From Rhodobacter sp. (lineage in GTDB: Bacteria > Pseudomonadota > Alphaproteobacteria > Rhodobacterales > Rhodobacteraceae): a stretch of 43,617 bases of DNA. The position numbers and the translations under genes are program-made. This document shows, one piece after another, positions 33,844 through 42,276 of the stretch. The first letter of the stretch is position 1. Each line of letters begins with the position of its first letter. The stretch covers positions 1-43,617 of the forward strand of contig JAIXRW010000030.1 in NCBI GenBank assembly GCA_027484985.1, read 5' to 3'. Below the pieces are notes generated by a model, which was not told the origin of the DNA, searched no databases, and worked only from the letters and a program-made list of their open reading frames with translations.

Positions 33844-36405
33844 GTGCAGAAAATCGACAGGATCGCGGAATTCGCGGAGATCACGCCGGTGGCGACGATC
33901 CGGACGCCGGATCATGGCTGGCGGGCGAAGTGTTTGCAGCGGCTGGTGCGGCTGGAATTGCCGGTGCCCGAGACGGTGGCGCTGCCCGCGCAGACGGTGC
34001 GGGCGGTTGCGAGCGGGCATCAGGTGGATGTGGCCGCGATTCTGGCGCATTTCGGCGAGGGGGCGCTGGTATCGGTGCGGCCCAGCCCGGAAAACCCCGA
34101 TTGGGGCGGGCCTGCGACGATTCTGAATGTGGGGATGAATGCGGCGCGGCATGCGCGTCTGGTGGAAACCCACGGACAGGCGGCGGCGGATGCGCTGTAT
34201 CTGCGTTTCGTGCAGGCCTATGCCACCCATGTGGCGCGGTTGGACCCCGATATGTTCGACGCGGCCCCCAGTGCCGAGGCGCTGCGCGATGCGCTGCGGG
34301 TTTACGAGCTGGAGATGGACGAGCCCTTTCCGCAGGATGCGGGGCGGCAGCTTTCGGAAGTGTTGCGGTCGGTGGCGCGGGCCTGGGAGGGCACGACGGC
34401 GCGGTTGCTGCGGCAGGCCAAGGGCGCGCCCGAGGCGGCGGCCTTGGGCCTTGTGGTGCAGGAGATGGCGCAGGGCATCGGCAAGGGGGTGTCGGGGTCG
34501 GGGGTGATCCAGTTCGTTGATCCGCTGACCGGCTTGCCGCAGGTGACGGGGCGGTATCTGGGCCAAAGCCAGGGGCGGGACGCGCTGAAAACCACGGAGG
34601 CGATCTACCTCACGCGCGATGCGCGGGGGCCGTCGCTTGAGGATATCGCGCCGGAGATTTTCGCCGACCTTGTCCGGCATGGGGCGGTGTGCCGCCAGCG
34701 GCTGCGCGAGGAGATGCAGATCGAATTCACCATCGAGGACGGGCGCCTCGCGGTGCTCGACGCGGTCAAGGTGGCGCGGTCGGCGCGGGCGGGGTTGAAG
34801 ATTGCCGTGGCGCTGGCCGAGGACGGGATCATCACCGAGGAAGAAGCCGTGCTGCGCGTGGCGCCGCGGTCGCTGACCGAGATGTTGCACCCGCAGGTGG
34901 ACCCGCGGGGCAAGCGGGATGTGTTCGTGAAGGGGATCGCGGCCAGTCCGGGGGCGGCGACGGGGCGGATCGTGTTTTCCTCGGCCGCGGCGCAGGCGAG
35001 TGCGGCGCGGGGCGAGCCCTGCATTCTGGTGCGGCGCGAGACGGCGCCCGAGGATATTCGCGGCATGCATTCGGCGGTGGGTGTGCTGACCGAGCGGGGC
35101 GGCATGACCAGCCATGCGGCGGTGATCGGGCGGGGGCTTGGCCTGCCGTGCATCGTGGGGGCGTCGGATCTGAAATTCGACGGGAAAGAGCGCACGCTGA
35201 CAGGGCCCGATGGCCGCGTGCTGCGCGAGGGGGATGTCATCACCGTCGATGGCACGGCGGGCGAGGCGCTGCTGGGCGAGGCGGATATGCTGGCGCCCGC
35301 GCTGGACGAAAGTTTCCGCACGTTGCTGGGCTGGGCTGACCGGTTCCGCGATATCGGCATTCGCGCCAATGCCGACACGCCTGCCGATGCCGCGACCGCG
35401 CGCCAGTTCGAGGCGCAGGGCATCGGGCTGTGCCGGACCGAGCACATGTTCTTTGAAGATGACCGTCTGGTGGTGATGCGCGAGATGATCTTTGCCGACA
35501 CGTCAAAAGACCGTGCGGCGGCGCTGGCGCGGCTTTTGCCGATGCAGCGCGAGGATTTCGTGCAGCTGTTCGGGATCATGCAGGGGTTGCCGGTCTGCAT
35601 AAGGCTGTTCGACCCGCCGTTGCACGAATTCCTGCCGCAAAGCCGCGAGGGGTTGCGCGAATTGGCCGAGGCGCTGGACCGACCCCTGAGCGAGGTGGTG
35701 CGGCGGGCCGAGGCCTTGTCGGAGTTCAACCCGATGCTGGGGATGCGGGGGGTGCGGCTGGGGGTCGTGCTGCCCGAGATTTACGACATGCAGGCGCAGG
35801 CGATTTTCGAGGCCACGGTCGAGGTGGCACGGGCGGGCGCTTCGGTGGTGCCCGAGATCATGATTCCGCTGGTATCGGCGCGGCGCGAGGTCGAACTGGT
35901 CAAGACGCGGATCGATGCGGTGGCGGCCAAGGTGCGGACGAAAAGCGGGATCGAGTTTGCCTATAAGCTGGGCGTGATGGTGGAAACCCCGCGCGCCGCG
36001 CTGCGGGCGGGCGAGATTGCCCAGCACGCGGCGTTCCTTTCGTTCGGCACCAACGACCTGACGCAGATGACCTATGGCCTGAGCCGCGATGATGCGGGGC
36101 GGTTCATGAATACCTATGTGCAGCAGGGGGTGTTTCCCGAGGATCCGTTCCATGTGCTGGATGTGGACGGGGTGGGAGAACTACTCCATATCGGGGCCGA
36201 GCGGGGGCGCAAAGCGCGGCCCGATCTGGTGCTGTCGGTCTGCGGCGAACATGGCGGCAACCCCGAATCAATCGATTTTTGCCGCAAGGCGGGCTTTGAT
36301 TACGTCAGTTGTTCGCCCTATCGGGTGCCGTTGGCGCGGTTGGCGGCGGCGCATCTGGCTTTGGCGGACCGTGCGGCGGAGCGGGCGGTGTCGGCCAAAT
36401 CCTGA
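33844..36405 (+). CDS. PPDK-family enzyme (pyruvate, phosphate dikinase-like) with divergent ATP-grasp
   Basis: An 853-residue protein with the domain order of pyruvate, phosphate dikinase: nucleotide-binding ATP-grasp, phosphohistidine domain and PEP/pyruvate barrel. The phosphohistidine site is intact (GGMTSHAAV, His424), and so is the barrel: IGLCRTEHMFFEDDRL, NPMLGMRGVRLGV, FLSFGTNDLTQMTYGLSRDD and the acid/base Cys800 in SVCGEHGGNPE. The N-terminal domain differs from ordinary PPDK: where GGKGANLAEM is normal it has GWRAKCLQRL, and the RSGARASMPG loop is RPSPENPDWGG. The QTR motif of the ATP domain reads LDAVKVARSARA. The start is GTG 33844 with AAGGGG; an ATG 19 codons upstream is less likely. 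Whether it makes PEP from pyruvate is an open question. Confidence 0.8.
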   Translation: MQKIDRIAEFAEITPVATIRTPDHGWRAKCLQRLVRLELPVPETVALPAQTVRAVASGHQVDVAAILAHFGEGALVSVRPSPENPDWGGPATILNVGMNAARHARLVETHGQAAADALYLRFVQAYATHVARLDPDMFDAAPSAEALRDALRVYELEMDEPFPQDAGRQLSEVLRSVARAWEGTTARLLRQAKGAPEAAALGLVVQEMAQGIGKGVSGSGVIQFVDPLTGLPQVTGRYLGQSQGRDALKTTEAIYLTRDARGPSLEDIAPEIFADLVRHGAVCRQRLREEMQIEFTIEDGRLAVLDAVKVARSARAGLKIAVALAEDGIITEEEAVLRVAPRSLTEMLHPQVDPRGKRDVFVKGIAASPGAATGRIVFSSAAAQASAARGEPCILVRRETAPEDIRGMHSAVGVLTERGGMTSHAAVIGRGLGLPCIVGASDLKFDGKERTLTGPDGRVLREGDVITVDGTAGEALLGEADMLAPALDESFRTLLGWADRFRDIGIRANADTPADAATARQFEAQGIGLCRTEHMFFEDDRLVVMREMIFADTSKDRAAALARLLPMQREDFVQLFGIMQGLPVCIRLFDPPLHEFLPQSREGLRELAEALDRPLSEVVRRAEALSEFNPMLGMRGVRLGVVLPEIYDMQAQAIFEATVEVARAGASVVPEIMIPLVSARREVELVKTRIDAVAAKVRTKSGIEFAYKLGVMVETPRAALRAGEIAQHAAFLSFGTNDLTQMTYGLSRDDAGRFMNTYVQQGVFPEDPFHVLDVDGVGELLHIGAERGRKARPDLVLSVCGEHGGNPESIDFCRKAGFDYVSCSPYRVPLARLAAAHLALADRAAERAVSAKS

Positions 36406-36437
36406 CCCAAGATCATGGGGTTGTCAGGCGGGCGGAC

Positions 36438-36479
36438 CACTTCGTCCAAAAATTGTTCGGCGGTAATCCGCCGAAGTGG
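36438..36479. other. Competing inverted repeats between the PPDK gene and the cell wall hydrolase
   Basis: TTCGGCGG (36456-36463) pairs with CCGCCGAA (36468-36475) around TAAT. CCACTTCG (36438-36445) can instead pair with CGAAGTGG (36472-36479), which shares bases with the inner stem. Such mutually exclusive or nested stems could be a terminator or a leader RNA switch. No family is recognised. Confidence 0.4.
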
Positions 36480-36615
36480 GCCGTAATTTCGTTGCAATTT
36501 TGCCACATCGGTGGACAGGGGCGCGGCGGGTCGCATAGGCCGACCCCTCGACGCGCGGTGCTCTCTTGTCAGAGGGGGCCGGGCGGTTTGGGAAACAGAC
36601 CGGGAAACACGAGAC

Positions 36616-37299
36616 ATGCGCTTGCATACAGGCTGGGTGTTGGGGGCGATTGCCGCCGTCATCCTGAATGGGGCGGCCTTCGCCGATGTGACGGTGAGCC
36701 ATTCAAACGATCCCACCGCCGCGATTGGCGGACAAATGGCGATGATTTTGGGCGCGGAGCGGCAGGCGCTGGATGCGCTGCCCGAGCAGACCCTGAATGA
36801 ACTGGCCGTGGGGCCGAAGGTCACGACACGGACGACGCCGGGCAAGAAGCCCGCGGCGCCGGCGTTGATCCGATATGACGAGAACTGGTTGGCGGCCTTG
36901 CCGGCACCCGGTGGTGATGCGGAATGGGAATGCCTGCGCAAGGCGATTTATTTCGAGGCGCGGGGCGAGACGCTGAAGGGCCAGTTCGCCGTGGCCGAGG
37001 TGGTGCTGAACCGCAAGGAAAGCGGGCAGTATCCGGCAACGGTTTGCGGCGTCGTCAACCAGCGCGGCAATGGCGGGTGCCAGTTTTCCTATGTCTGTGA
37101 CGGGCGCAAGGATGCGATGCGCGACCCCGAGGCGATTGACCGTGCCGGACGGATCGCGCGGGTGATGCTGGATGGCGCGCCGCGCGGTCTGACCATGGGG
37201 GCGCTTTATTTCCACACCCGTGGCGTCAAGCCGGAATGGTCGCACAAGTTCGACCGCACCGCGACCATCGGGGCGCATCTGTTCTACAAGCCCGATTGA
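36616..37299 (+). CDS. Cell wall hydrolase (SleB/CwlJ type)
   Basis: A 227-residue secreted protein. The N-terminus MRLHTGWVLGAIAAVILNGA and AFA form a signal peptide. The C-terminal half (about residues 105-225) matches the hydrolase_2/SleB domain: ECLRKAIYFEARGETLKGQF with the catalytic Glu in YFEARGE, AEVVLNRKESGQYPATVCGV, CQFSYVCDGRKDAM and GALYFHTRGVKPEWSHKF. In non-sporulating bacteria such enzymes are thought to act as lytic transglycosylases or amidases on peptidoglycan. The start at 36616 is set by the signal peptide; the preceding 35 codons of open frame are unlikely to be used. Confidence 0.9.
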   Translation: MRLHTGWVLGAIAAVILNGAAFADVTVSHSNDPTAAIGGQMAMILGAERQALDALPEQTLNELAVGPKVTTRTTPGKKPAAPALIRYDENWLAALPAPGGDAEWECLRKAIYFEARGETLKGQFAVAEVVLNRKESGQYPATVCGVVNQRGNGGCQFSYVCDGRKDAMRDPEAIDRAGRIARVMLDGAPRGLTMGALYFHTRGVKPEWSHKFDRTATIGAHLFYKPD

Positions 37300-37419
37300 T
37301 GCGGGCCGAGCAGCCCGCCGCATGGTCGGCGGGCTTGCGCCGGATGCCGCCTTTTGGCAAGGCAGGGGCGCGGGACGGGGCTAGACTGCCCCGTGCGGCG
37401 ACGGCGCGGGAGGGCGACC

Positions 37420-38328
37420 ATGACCACGGATATCAGGCTCGCCTTCGCGCATCCCGAGGAGCGGGCGGTGGCTTCGGCCTCGGCCGACCCGCGTGACCGG
37501 ATCAGCCTGCGCGACCATATTGTCGAGGTCGAGATCGGGGCGTTCCAGCAGGAACGCGGGACGCGGCAGCGCGTGCAGTTCAATGTCGTCGCCGAGGTGC
37601 GGCCGCAGCCGCAGCCGCTGGATGACGATGTGGACAAGATCCTGAGCTATGACCGGATCACCGAGGCGATTGCGGCGGAGTTGTCGGCCGAGCGGTTGAA
37701 CCTGCTGGAAACGCTGGCCGCCCGCATTGCCGAGCGGATTCTGGCCGAACCGCAGGCGATGCGGGTTTTCGTGCGGATCGAGAAGCTGGATCGCGGGCCG
37801 GGCAAGCTGGGCGTCGAGATCGTGCGCAGCCGGGCCGAGGCGCCGGTGCGGGCCGTGGCGCAGGACGGGACCGAGGCAGCGGTGCATCCGTTGGTGGTGT
37901 TTCTGGACAATGCGGCGATTGACGATGCGGGGCTTTCGGCGCGGCTGGATGCGTTACAGGGCCGCAATGTGCCCGTGATTCTGACGGTGGGGCTGCCAGA
38001 CGGGCCGCGCCCGGTAACGGGGCACAAGCCGACGCAGCGGCGGGTGGACCTGCTGGCCATCGAGCAGAATGCGTGGCGGCTGGCGGCCAAGGATGACCGC
38101 TGTGTCGTGGTGGCGACGCGGACCGAGATCGACTGGGCGGTGAAGCGGGGGCAGATGATCGTCTGGGCGCCGTCGAAGCTGGTTCTGGATGCCGTGGACG
38201 GGCCGCAGGGGCGCGAGCCTGTGGCGCTGGCGCTGTGGCTGGCCGAGATGATGGCGGCCAGCGGTATCGTCGTTCACGGCGATGTTGCATTGCCGGCGGG
38301 AAGCCGCGTGCCGGTCGAGCGGGCCTGA
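37420..38328 (+). CDS. folB: Dihydroneopterin aldolase with long C-terminal extension
   Basis: A 302-residue protein. Residues about 25-135 are a FolB domain: RISLRDHIVEVEIGAFQQER, with the catalytic Glu in GAFQQERG, VQFNVVAEV, DDVDKILSYDRITEAI, LNLLETLAARIAERIL and VRIEKLDRGPGKLGVEIVR, with the conserved Lys. The enzyme splits dihydroneopterin to 6-hydroxymethyl-dihydropterin in folate synthesis. The remaining 160 residues (from about 145, HPLVVFLDNAAIDDAGL) are not part of ordinary FolB, which is about 120 residues, and match nothing I recognise. The start at 37420 follows GGGAGGG. folP begins 45 bases after the stop and is followed by glmM, so they probably form an operon. Confidence 0.87.
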   Translation: MTTDIRLAFAHPEERAVASASADPRDRISLRDHIVEVEIGAFQQERGTRQRVQFNVVAEVRPQPQPLDDDVDKILSYDRITEAIAAELSAERLNLLETLAARIAERILAEPQAMRVFVRIEKLDRGPGKLGVEIVRSRAEAPVRAVAQDGTEAAVHPLVVFLDNAAIDDAGLSARLDALQGRNVPVILTVGLPDGPRPVTGHKPTQRRVDLLAIEQNAWRLAAKDDRCVVVATRTEIDWAVKRGQMIVWAPSKLVLDAVDGPQGREPVALALWLAEMMAASGIVVHGDVALPAGSRVPVERA

Positions 38329-38373
38329 GCGGGCGGGCTTGCGCGGCGAAGCCGGGCGGCCTAGGCAGGCGGC

Positions 38374-39375
38374 ATGGAATATCATCGACCCATTGCAATA
38401 AGGGCGGCTGACCGGCCAGAGGGGGCGCTGCCCCTTGCGGGGGGTTGGCTGTGGTTTGCCGAAGTCGAGGTGCTGGCCCGTGGGGCGGCGCCCCGCCGCG
38501 TGGCTGTGCGCGATCTGGCGGGCCAGGTGCGCGACAGGCTATCGGCCCCGCGCCCCGATTTCGGCGGCATTCCGATGGCGCTGCCTTCGATCATGGGCAT
38601 CCTGAACGTGACGCCCGACAGTTTTTCGGATGGCGGGCGGTTTGTGGACGGCGCGGCCGCGCTGGCGCAGGCGCGGGCCATGGCCGCGGCGGCGGATGTG
38701 CTGGATATCGGCGGGGAAAGCACGCGGCCCGGTGCGGCCGAAGTGCCCGTGGCGGAAGAGATTGCCCGCACCGCACCCGTGATTGCCGCGATGCAGGGGC
38801 TGGGTCGGCCGATCAGCATTGACACCCGCAAGGCAGCGGTAGCCGGGGCTGCGCTGGCGGCGGGGGCGGGGATCGTCAACGATGTGGCTGCTATGGGTTT
38901 TGATGCGGGTATGGCGGGGGTGGTGGCGCGGTCCGGCGCGCCTGTCATTCTGATGCATGCGATCAAGACGCCCGCGACGATGCAGGACAACCCGGTTTAT
39001 GAGGATGTGCTGCTGGATGTGTATGACTTTCTGGCCGAGCGGGTACGGATGGCCGAGGCGGCGGGCATTCCGCGCGCGCGGATCATGGTTGACCCCGGGA
39101 TCGGGTTCGGCAAGACGGTGGCGCATAACCTGACGCTGCTGCGCGGGCTGTCGCTGTTTCACGATCTGGGGGTGCCGGTGCTGCTGGGCGTGTCGCGCAA
39201 GCGGTTCATCGGCACGCTGGGGGATGAACCCGTGGCCGAACGCCGGATGCCCGGATCGGTGGCGGTGGCGCTGGCGGGTGTGGCGCAAGGGATGCAGATG
39301 CTGCGCGTGCATGATGTGGCCGAGACGCGGCAGGCCTTGCGCCTGTGGATGGCCGTGAACGGGGGGCAGGAATGA
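38374..39375 (+). CDS. folP: Dihydropteroate synthase
   Basis: A 333-residue enzyme joining para-aminobenzoate to the pterin pyrophosphate, the target of sulfonamides. The core shows [18 protein letters not shown] (pterin/pABA loop), [35 protein letters not shown] and [16 protein letters not shown], and [11 protein letters not shown] with its conserved Arg/Lys. The N-terminal 65 residues precede the usual start MGILNVTPD and are longer than in many family members; they are rich in Arg and Ala and probably just an extension typical of the group. The start at 38374 follows a GCAGGCGG sequence. The last bases overlap glmM by 4 (ATGA). Confidence 0.95.
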   Translation: MEYHRPIAIRAADRPEGALPLAGGWLWFAEVEVLARGAAPRRVAVRDLAGQVRDRLSAPRPDFGGIPMALPSIMGILNVTPDSFSDGGRFVDGAAALAQARAMAAAADVLDIGGESTRPGAAEVPVAEEIARTAPVIAAMQGLGRPISIDTRKAAVAGAALAAGAGIVNDVAAMGFDAGMAGVVARSGAPVILMHAIKTPATMQDNPVYEDVLLDVYDFLAERVRMAEAAGIPRARIMVDPGIGFGKTVAHNLTLLRGLSLFHDLGVPVLLGVSRKRFIGTLGDEPVAERRMPGSVAVALAGVAQGMQMLRVHDVAETRQALRLWMAVNGGQE

Positions 39376-40715
39376 GCCGGAAGCTGTTCGGAACCGATGG
39401 GGTGCGGGGGCGGGCCAATACCTACCCCATGACCGCGCAGATGGCGCTGGCGCTGGGGGCTGCGGCAGGGCGCTATTTCCGTCGCGATGGCAGTGCCGCG
39501 CATCGGGTGGTGATCGGCAAGGATACGCGGTTGTCGGGCTATATGCTGGAAAACGCGCTGACGGCGGGGCTGACCAGCACGGGCATGAACGTGCTGCTGC
39601 TGGGGCCGGTGCCGACCCCTGCGGTGGGGTTCCTCACACGGTCGATGCGGGCCGATCTGGGGGTGATGATCTCGGCCAGCCACAACCCGCATCAGGATAA
39701 CGGGATCAAGTTCTTCGGCCCCGACGGGTTCAAGCTGAGCGACGAGGCAGAGGCCGAGATCGAGGCCCTGCTTGAGGGCGAGATCGTCCCCGCGCGGCCC
39801 GAGAATATCGGGCGGGCCAAGCGGATCGAGGACGGGCGCGGGCGCTATCAGGAATTCGTCAAAACGACCTTTCCGGCAGGGCTGCGGCTGGACGGGTTGA
39901 AGGTGGTGATCGATTGCGCCAATGGCGCGGCCTATAAGGCGGCACCCGATGTGCTGTGGGAGTTGGGGGCCGAGGTGATTCCGGTCGGGGTAACGCCCAA
40001 CGGCACCAATATCAACGACCGCTGCGGTTCGACCCATACCCAGACGGCGGCCGAGGCAGTGGTGGCGCATGGCGCGGATGTGGGCATCTGCCTTGATGGC
40101 GATGCCGACCGCGTGATGATTCTGGACCAGACGGGTTCGGTGGCGGATGGCGACCAGATCATGGCGCTGCTGGCGGGGCGCTGGGCCGATGAGGGCCGGC
40201 TGCGCGGGGGCGCGCTGGTGGCGACCGTGATGTCGAACCTCGGCCTTGAGCGGCATCTGGCAGGGCGCGGGCTGCGGCTGGAGCGCACGAATGTGGGCGA
40301 CCGCTATGTGGTGGAACGGATGCGGGCGGGCGGGTTCAACCTTGGCGGCGAGCAGTCGGGCCATATCGTGATGACCGATTACGCCACCACGGGCGACGGG
40401 CTGATCGCGGGCTTGCAGTTTCTGGCCGAGATGGCGCGGACGGGGCAGGCGGCGGATGCGCTGGTGCGCCAGTTCGAGACGGTGCCGCAACTGTTGAAGA
40501 ACGTGCGCTATGGCGCGGGGGCGGCGCCGCTGGAGGCGGCGAGCGTCAAGGCCGTGATCGCGCGGGCCGAGGGGCAATTGGCGGGCAAGGGGCGGCTTTT
40601 GATCCGCAAATCGGGGACCGAGCCCTTGGTGCGCGTGATGGCCGAATGCGAGGACGAGGCGCTGCTGGGTCAGGTCGTGGACGGCATCGTCGCAGCGGTG
40701 GAAGCCGCGGTCTAG
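39372..40715 (+). CDS. glmM: Phosphoglucosamine mutase
   Basis: A 447-residue enzyme that interconverts glucosamine-6- and glucosamine-1-phosphate for UDP-GlcNAc, hence for peptidoglycan and lipopolysaccharide. The four domains have their marks: [14 protein letters not shown] at the start, the phosphoserine loop [12 protein letters not shown] (Ser103 is the likely phosphorylated residue), the metal-binding [15 protein letters not shown], and the C-terminal phosphate-binding [12 protein letters not shown]. The start at 39372 overlaps the folP stop (ATGA), which indicates coupling. The folP-glmM link is common in bacteria. A GC hairpin follows the stop. Confidence 0.97.
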   Translation: MSRKLFGTDGVRGRANTYPMTAQMALALGAAAGRYFRRDGSAAHRVVIGKDTRLSGYMLENALTAGLTSTGMNVLLLGPVPTPAVGFLTRSMRADLGVMISASHNPHQDNGIKFFGPDGFKLSDEAEAEIEALLEGEIVPARPENIGRAKRIEDGRGRYQEFVKTTFPAGLRLDGLKVVIDCANGAAYKAAPDVLWELGAEVIPVGVTPNGTNINDRCGSTHTQTAAEAVVAHGADVGICLDGDADRVMILDQTGSVADGDQIMALLAGRWADEGRLRGGALVATVMSNLGLERHLAGRGLRLERTNVGDRYVVERMRAGGFNLGGEQSGHIVMTDYATTGDGLIAGLQFLAEMARTGQAADALVRQFETVPQLLKNVRYGAGAAPLEAASVKAVIARAEGQLAGKGRLLIRKSGTEPLVRVMAECEDEALLGQVVDGIVAAVEAAV

Positions 40716-40754
40716 ACGCCGGTTCGGGGCCGTTCGTTCGGGCGGGTGGCCAGA

Positions 40755-40775
40755 GGCCCCGCATCGGGTGCGGGG
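40755..40775 (+). terminator. GC hairpin after glmM
   Basis: GCCCCGCA (40755-40762) pairs with TGCGGGGC (40768-40775) across a five-base loop, 40 bases past the glmM stop. No T run follows, so it is a weak candidate terminator for the folB-folP-glmM unit. Confidence 0.4.
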
Positions 40776-40818
40776 CATCCGTCCTGTCAGGTGCGCGACC
40801 GTGGGGCCGCGGGACCGG

Positions 40819-40986
40819 TCACTCGTCGGTCGGGGTGGTCTGTTCGGCTTCGGTCGGCTCGGACGGTTCGACCGCCTCGGGCAGGGACTGGCGCTTCCAC
40901 GTCGGCTTGCGGCGGGCGGCGGGGGTCGCCTTTTCGTTCAGGAAATCGGCAAGGTTGAAACGGGGTTTCATGGCGAACATGCCCAT
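40819..40986 (-). CDS. Small hypothetical protein, 55 residues
   Basis: A short, highly charged protein, MGMFAMKPRFNLADFLNEKA at the N-terminus with a Pro/Glu/Thr-rich acidic tail (EAVEPSEPTEAEQTTPTDE). It begins at 40986, seven bases after AAAGGA, the same GAAAGGACGACC context as the sspB start, which argues for a real translated gene. The C-terminus is predicted disordered. No family is recognised; it may be a small lineage-specific protein. Alternative start Met at 40971 (MKPRFNL) is possible. Confidence 0.5.
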   Translation of the reverse strand: MGMFAMKPRFNLADFLNEKATPAARRKPTWKRQSLPEAVEPSEPTEAEQTTPTDE

Positions 40987-41218
40987 GGGTCGTCCTTTCG
41001 GGTAAGGCCGGACGACGACGGGGGGCCAGAGCGGGCCGGCCACCGAGGTTCGGGGGAATCCCCCAAAGCGGGGGTGTGGGACGGGTATGCGCTTTTTCGG
41101 GGGGGAAAGATAGGGGGGCGTTAAGCACTCGTTTAGTGGTTCACCCTAGCTTGAAGCGAGCCATAGACCTGAACTGAGATTTAGCATATGTTGTAGTGAC
41201 CTTTAGGGAATGCCCAAG

Positions 41219-42259
41219 ATGCAGCGCGGAAACTTTAGATTTATTGATCTATTCGCTGGAATCGGCGGGTTACGTTTGGCGGCCGAGAGTGTTGGCGGAT
41301 CATGCGTTTTCACCTCAGAATGGGACTCGTACGCTAAGGCGATCTACGAGGAGAACTTTAAGGACAATCGCCCAATCGAAGGTGACATAACCAAGATTGA
41401 CGAAAACGACATTCCTGAACACGATCTATTGCTGGCAGGTTTTCCTTGCCAGCCGTTTAGTATTGCTGGTGTTAGCAAGGCGAACGCCCTTGGCCGAAAG
41501 CATGGTTTTGAACATGCGACGCAAGGCACGCTATTTTACGATGTTGTTCGGATTATCAAGCATCGCAAGCCCAATGCTTTTTTGTTGGAGAATGTCAAAA
41601 ATATTAAAAGCCACGACGAAGCACGGACATTCAAAATCATAATGTCCGTGCTTCGGGAGGAATTAGGATACTTTGTTCAGGAACGCGTTATTGAAGCGCG
41701 ACATTTTTTGCCCCAGCGCAGGCCGCGCATTGTGATCGTTGGATTTCGTCAGCCCAACACGTTTAATCTCGAAGAAATGTGCCTGCCTGAGAAGGACAAG
41801 GTGACGCTGCGTACCATTCTGCATTCTGAGGATGGCACGGAAGAACCGGAGGGAAACTATACAAGCGGGCCTATGGCGATTGTGAATCCAAAATACATCC
41901 TGACAGACAATCTTTGGGCATATCTTCAGGCTTATAAAGAGAAGCATGGAAAAGCTGGAAATGGCTTTGGCTTTGGGCTGGTTGGTCCGGATGATATCGC
42001 TAGAACGCTGAGTGCGCGGTATTACAAGGATGGATCGGAAATCTTGGTAAGTCGGGGGCTCGGTGCAAATCCGCGCCGTTTAACGCCGCGCGAATGTGCA
42101 CGGCTTATGGGATTCCCGGAAGGATTTAAGATACCCGTTTCGGATACGAGGGCGTACAAGGCCTTTGGCAATTCGGTGGCGGTGCCTGTTTTCAAGGCGG
42201 TTCTTTCGGAAATGGCCCCATATCTGCTTGGCGATACTGTTCCAATCGCCGCTGAATAA
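41219..42259 (+). CDS. DNA cytosine-C5 methyltransferase (modification enzyme)
   Basis: A 346-residue DNA (cytosine-5) methyltransferase. The ordered motifs are: [16 protein letters not shown] (6-20), [11 protein letters not shown] with catalytic Cys77, VI LLENVKN (with Glu124), [14 protein letters not shown] (about 166-175) and [11 protein letters not shown] near the C-terminus, after [14 protein letters not shown] (motif IX area). The target-recognition region between VIII and IX is short. It is a stand-alone M.HhaI-sized enzyme, smaller than Dcm/M.EcoRII, but similar in wording (FTSEW). The start at 41219 is preferred because AGGGA lies 9 bases before it; the ATG at 41210 directly abuts AGGGA. 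The DNA is visibly less GC-rich than its neighbours, a sign of horizontal transfer. Confidence 0.93.
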   Translation: MQRGNFRFIDLFAGIGGLRLAAESVGGSCVFTSEWDSYAKAIYEENFKDNRPIEGDITKIDENDIPEHDLLLAGFPCQPFSIAGVSKANALGRKHGFEHATQGTLFYDVVRIIKHRKPNAFLLENVKNIKSHDEARTFKIIMSVLREELGYFVQERVIEARHFLPQRRPRIVIVGFRQPNTFNLEEMCLPEKDKVTLRTILHSEDGTEEPEGNYTSGPMAIVNPKYILTDNLWAYLQAYKEKHGKAGNGFGFGLVGPDDIARTLSARYYKDGSEILVSRGLGANPRRLTPRECARLMGFPEGFKIPVSDTRAYKAFGNSVAVPVFKAVLSEMAPYLLGDTVPIAAE

Positions 42260-42276
42260 AGAGTTCTGGGTGCGCT

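Noticed and set aside
33826..35445. 539-codon minus-strand open frame opposite the PPDK gene
   Set aside because: Shadow of a well-supported gene; the Arg/His/Pro-rich composition does not resemble a protein family.
39159..40778. 539-codon minus-strand open frame opposite glmM
   Set aside because: Shadow of glmM and the end of folP; no motif and biased composition.
41126..41218. Attachment site or tRNA fragment at the left edge of the restriction insert
   Set aside because: No tRNA-like sequence or repeat shared with the right edge near 43212 was seen by eye.
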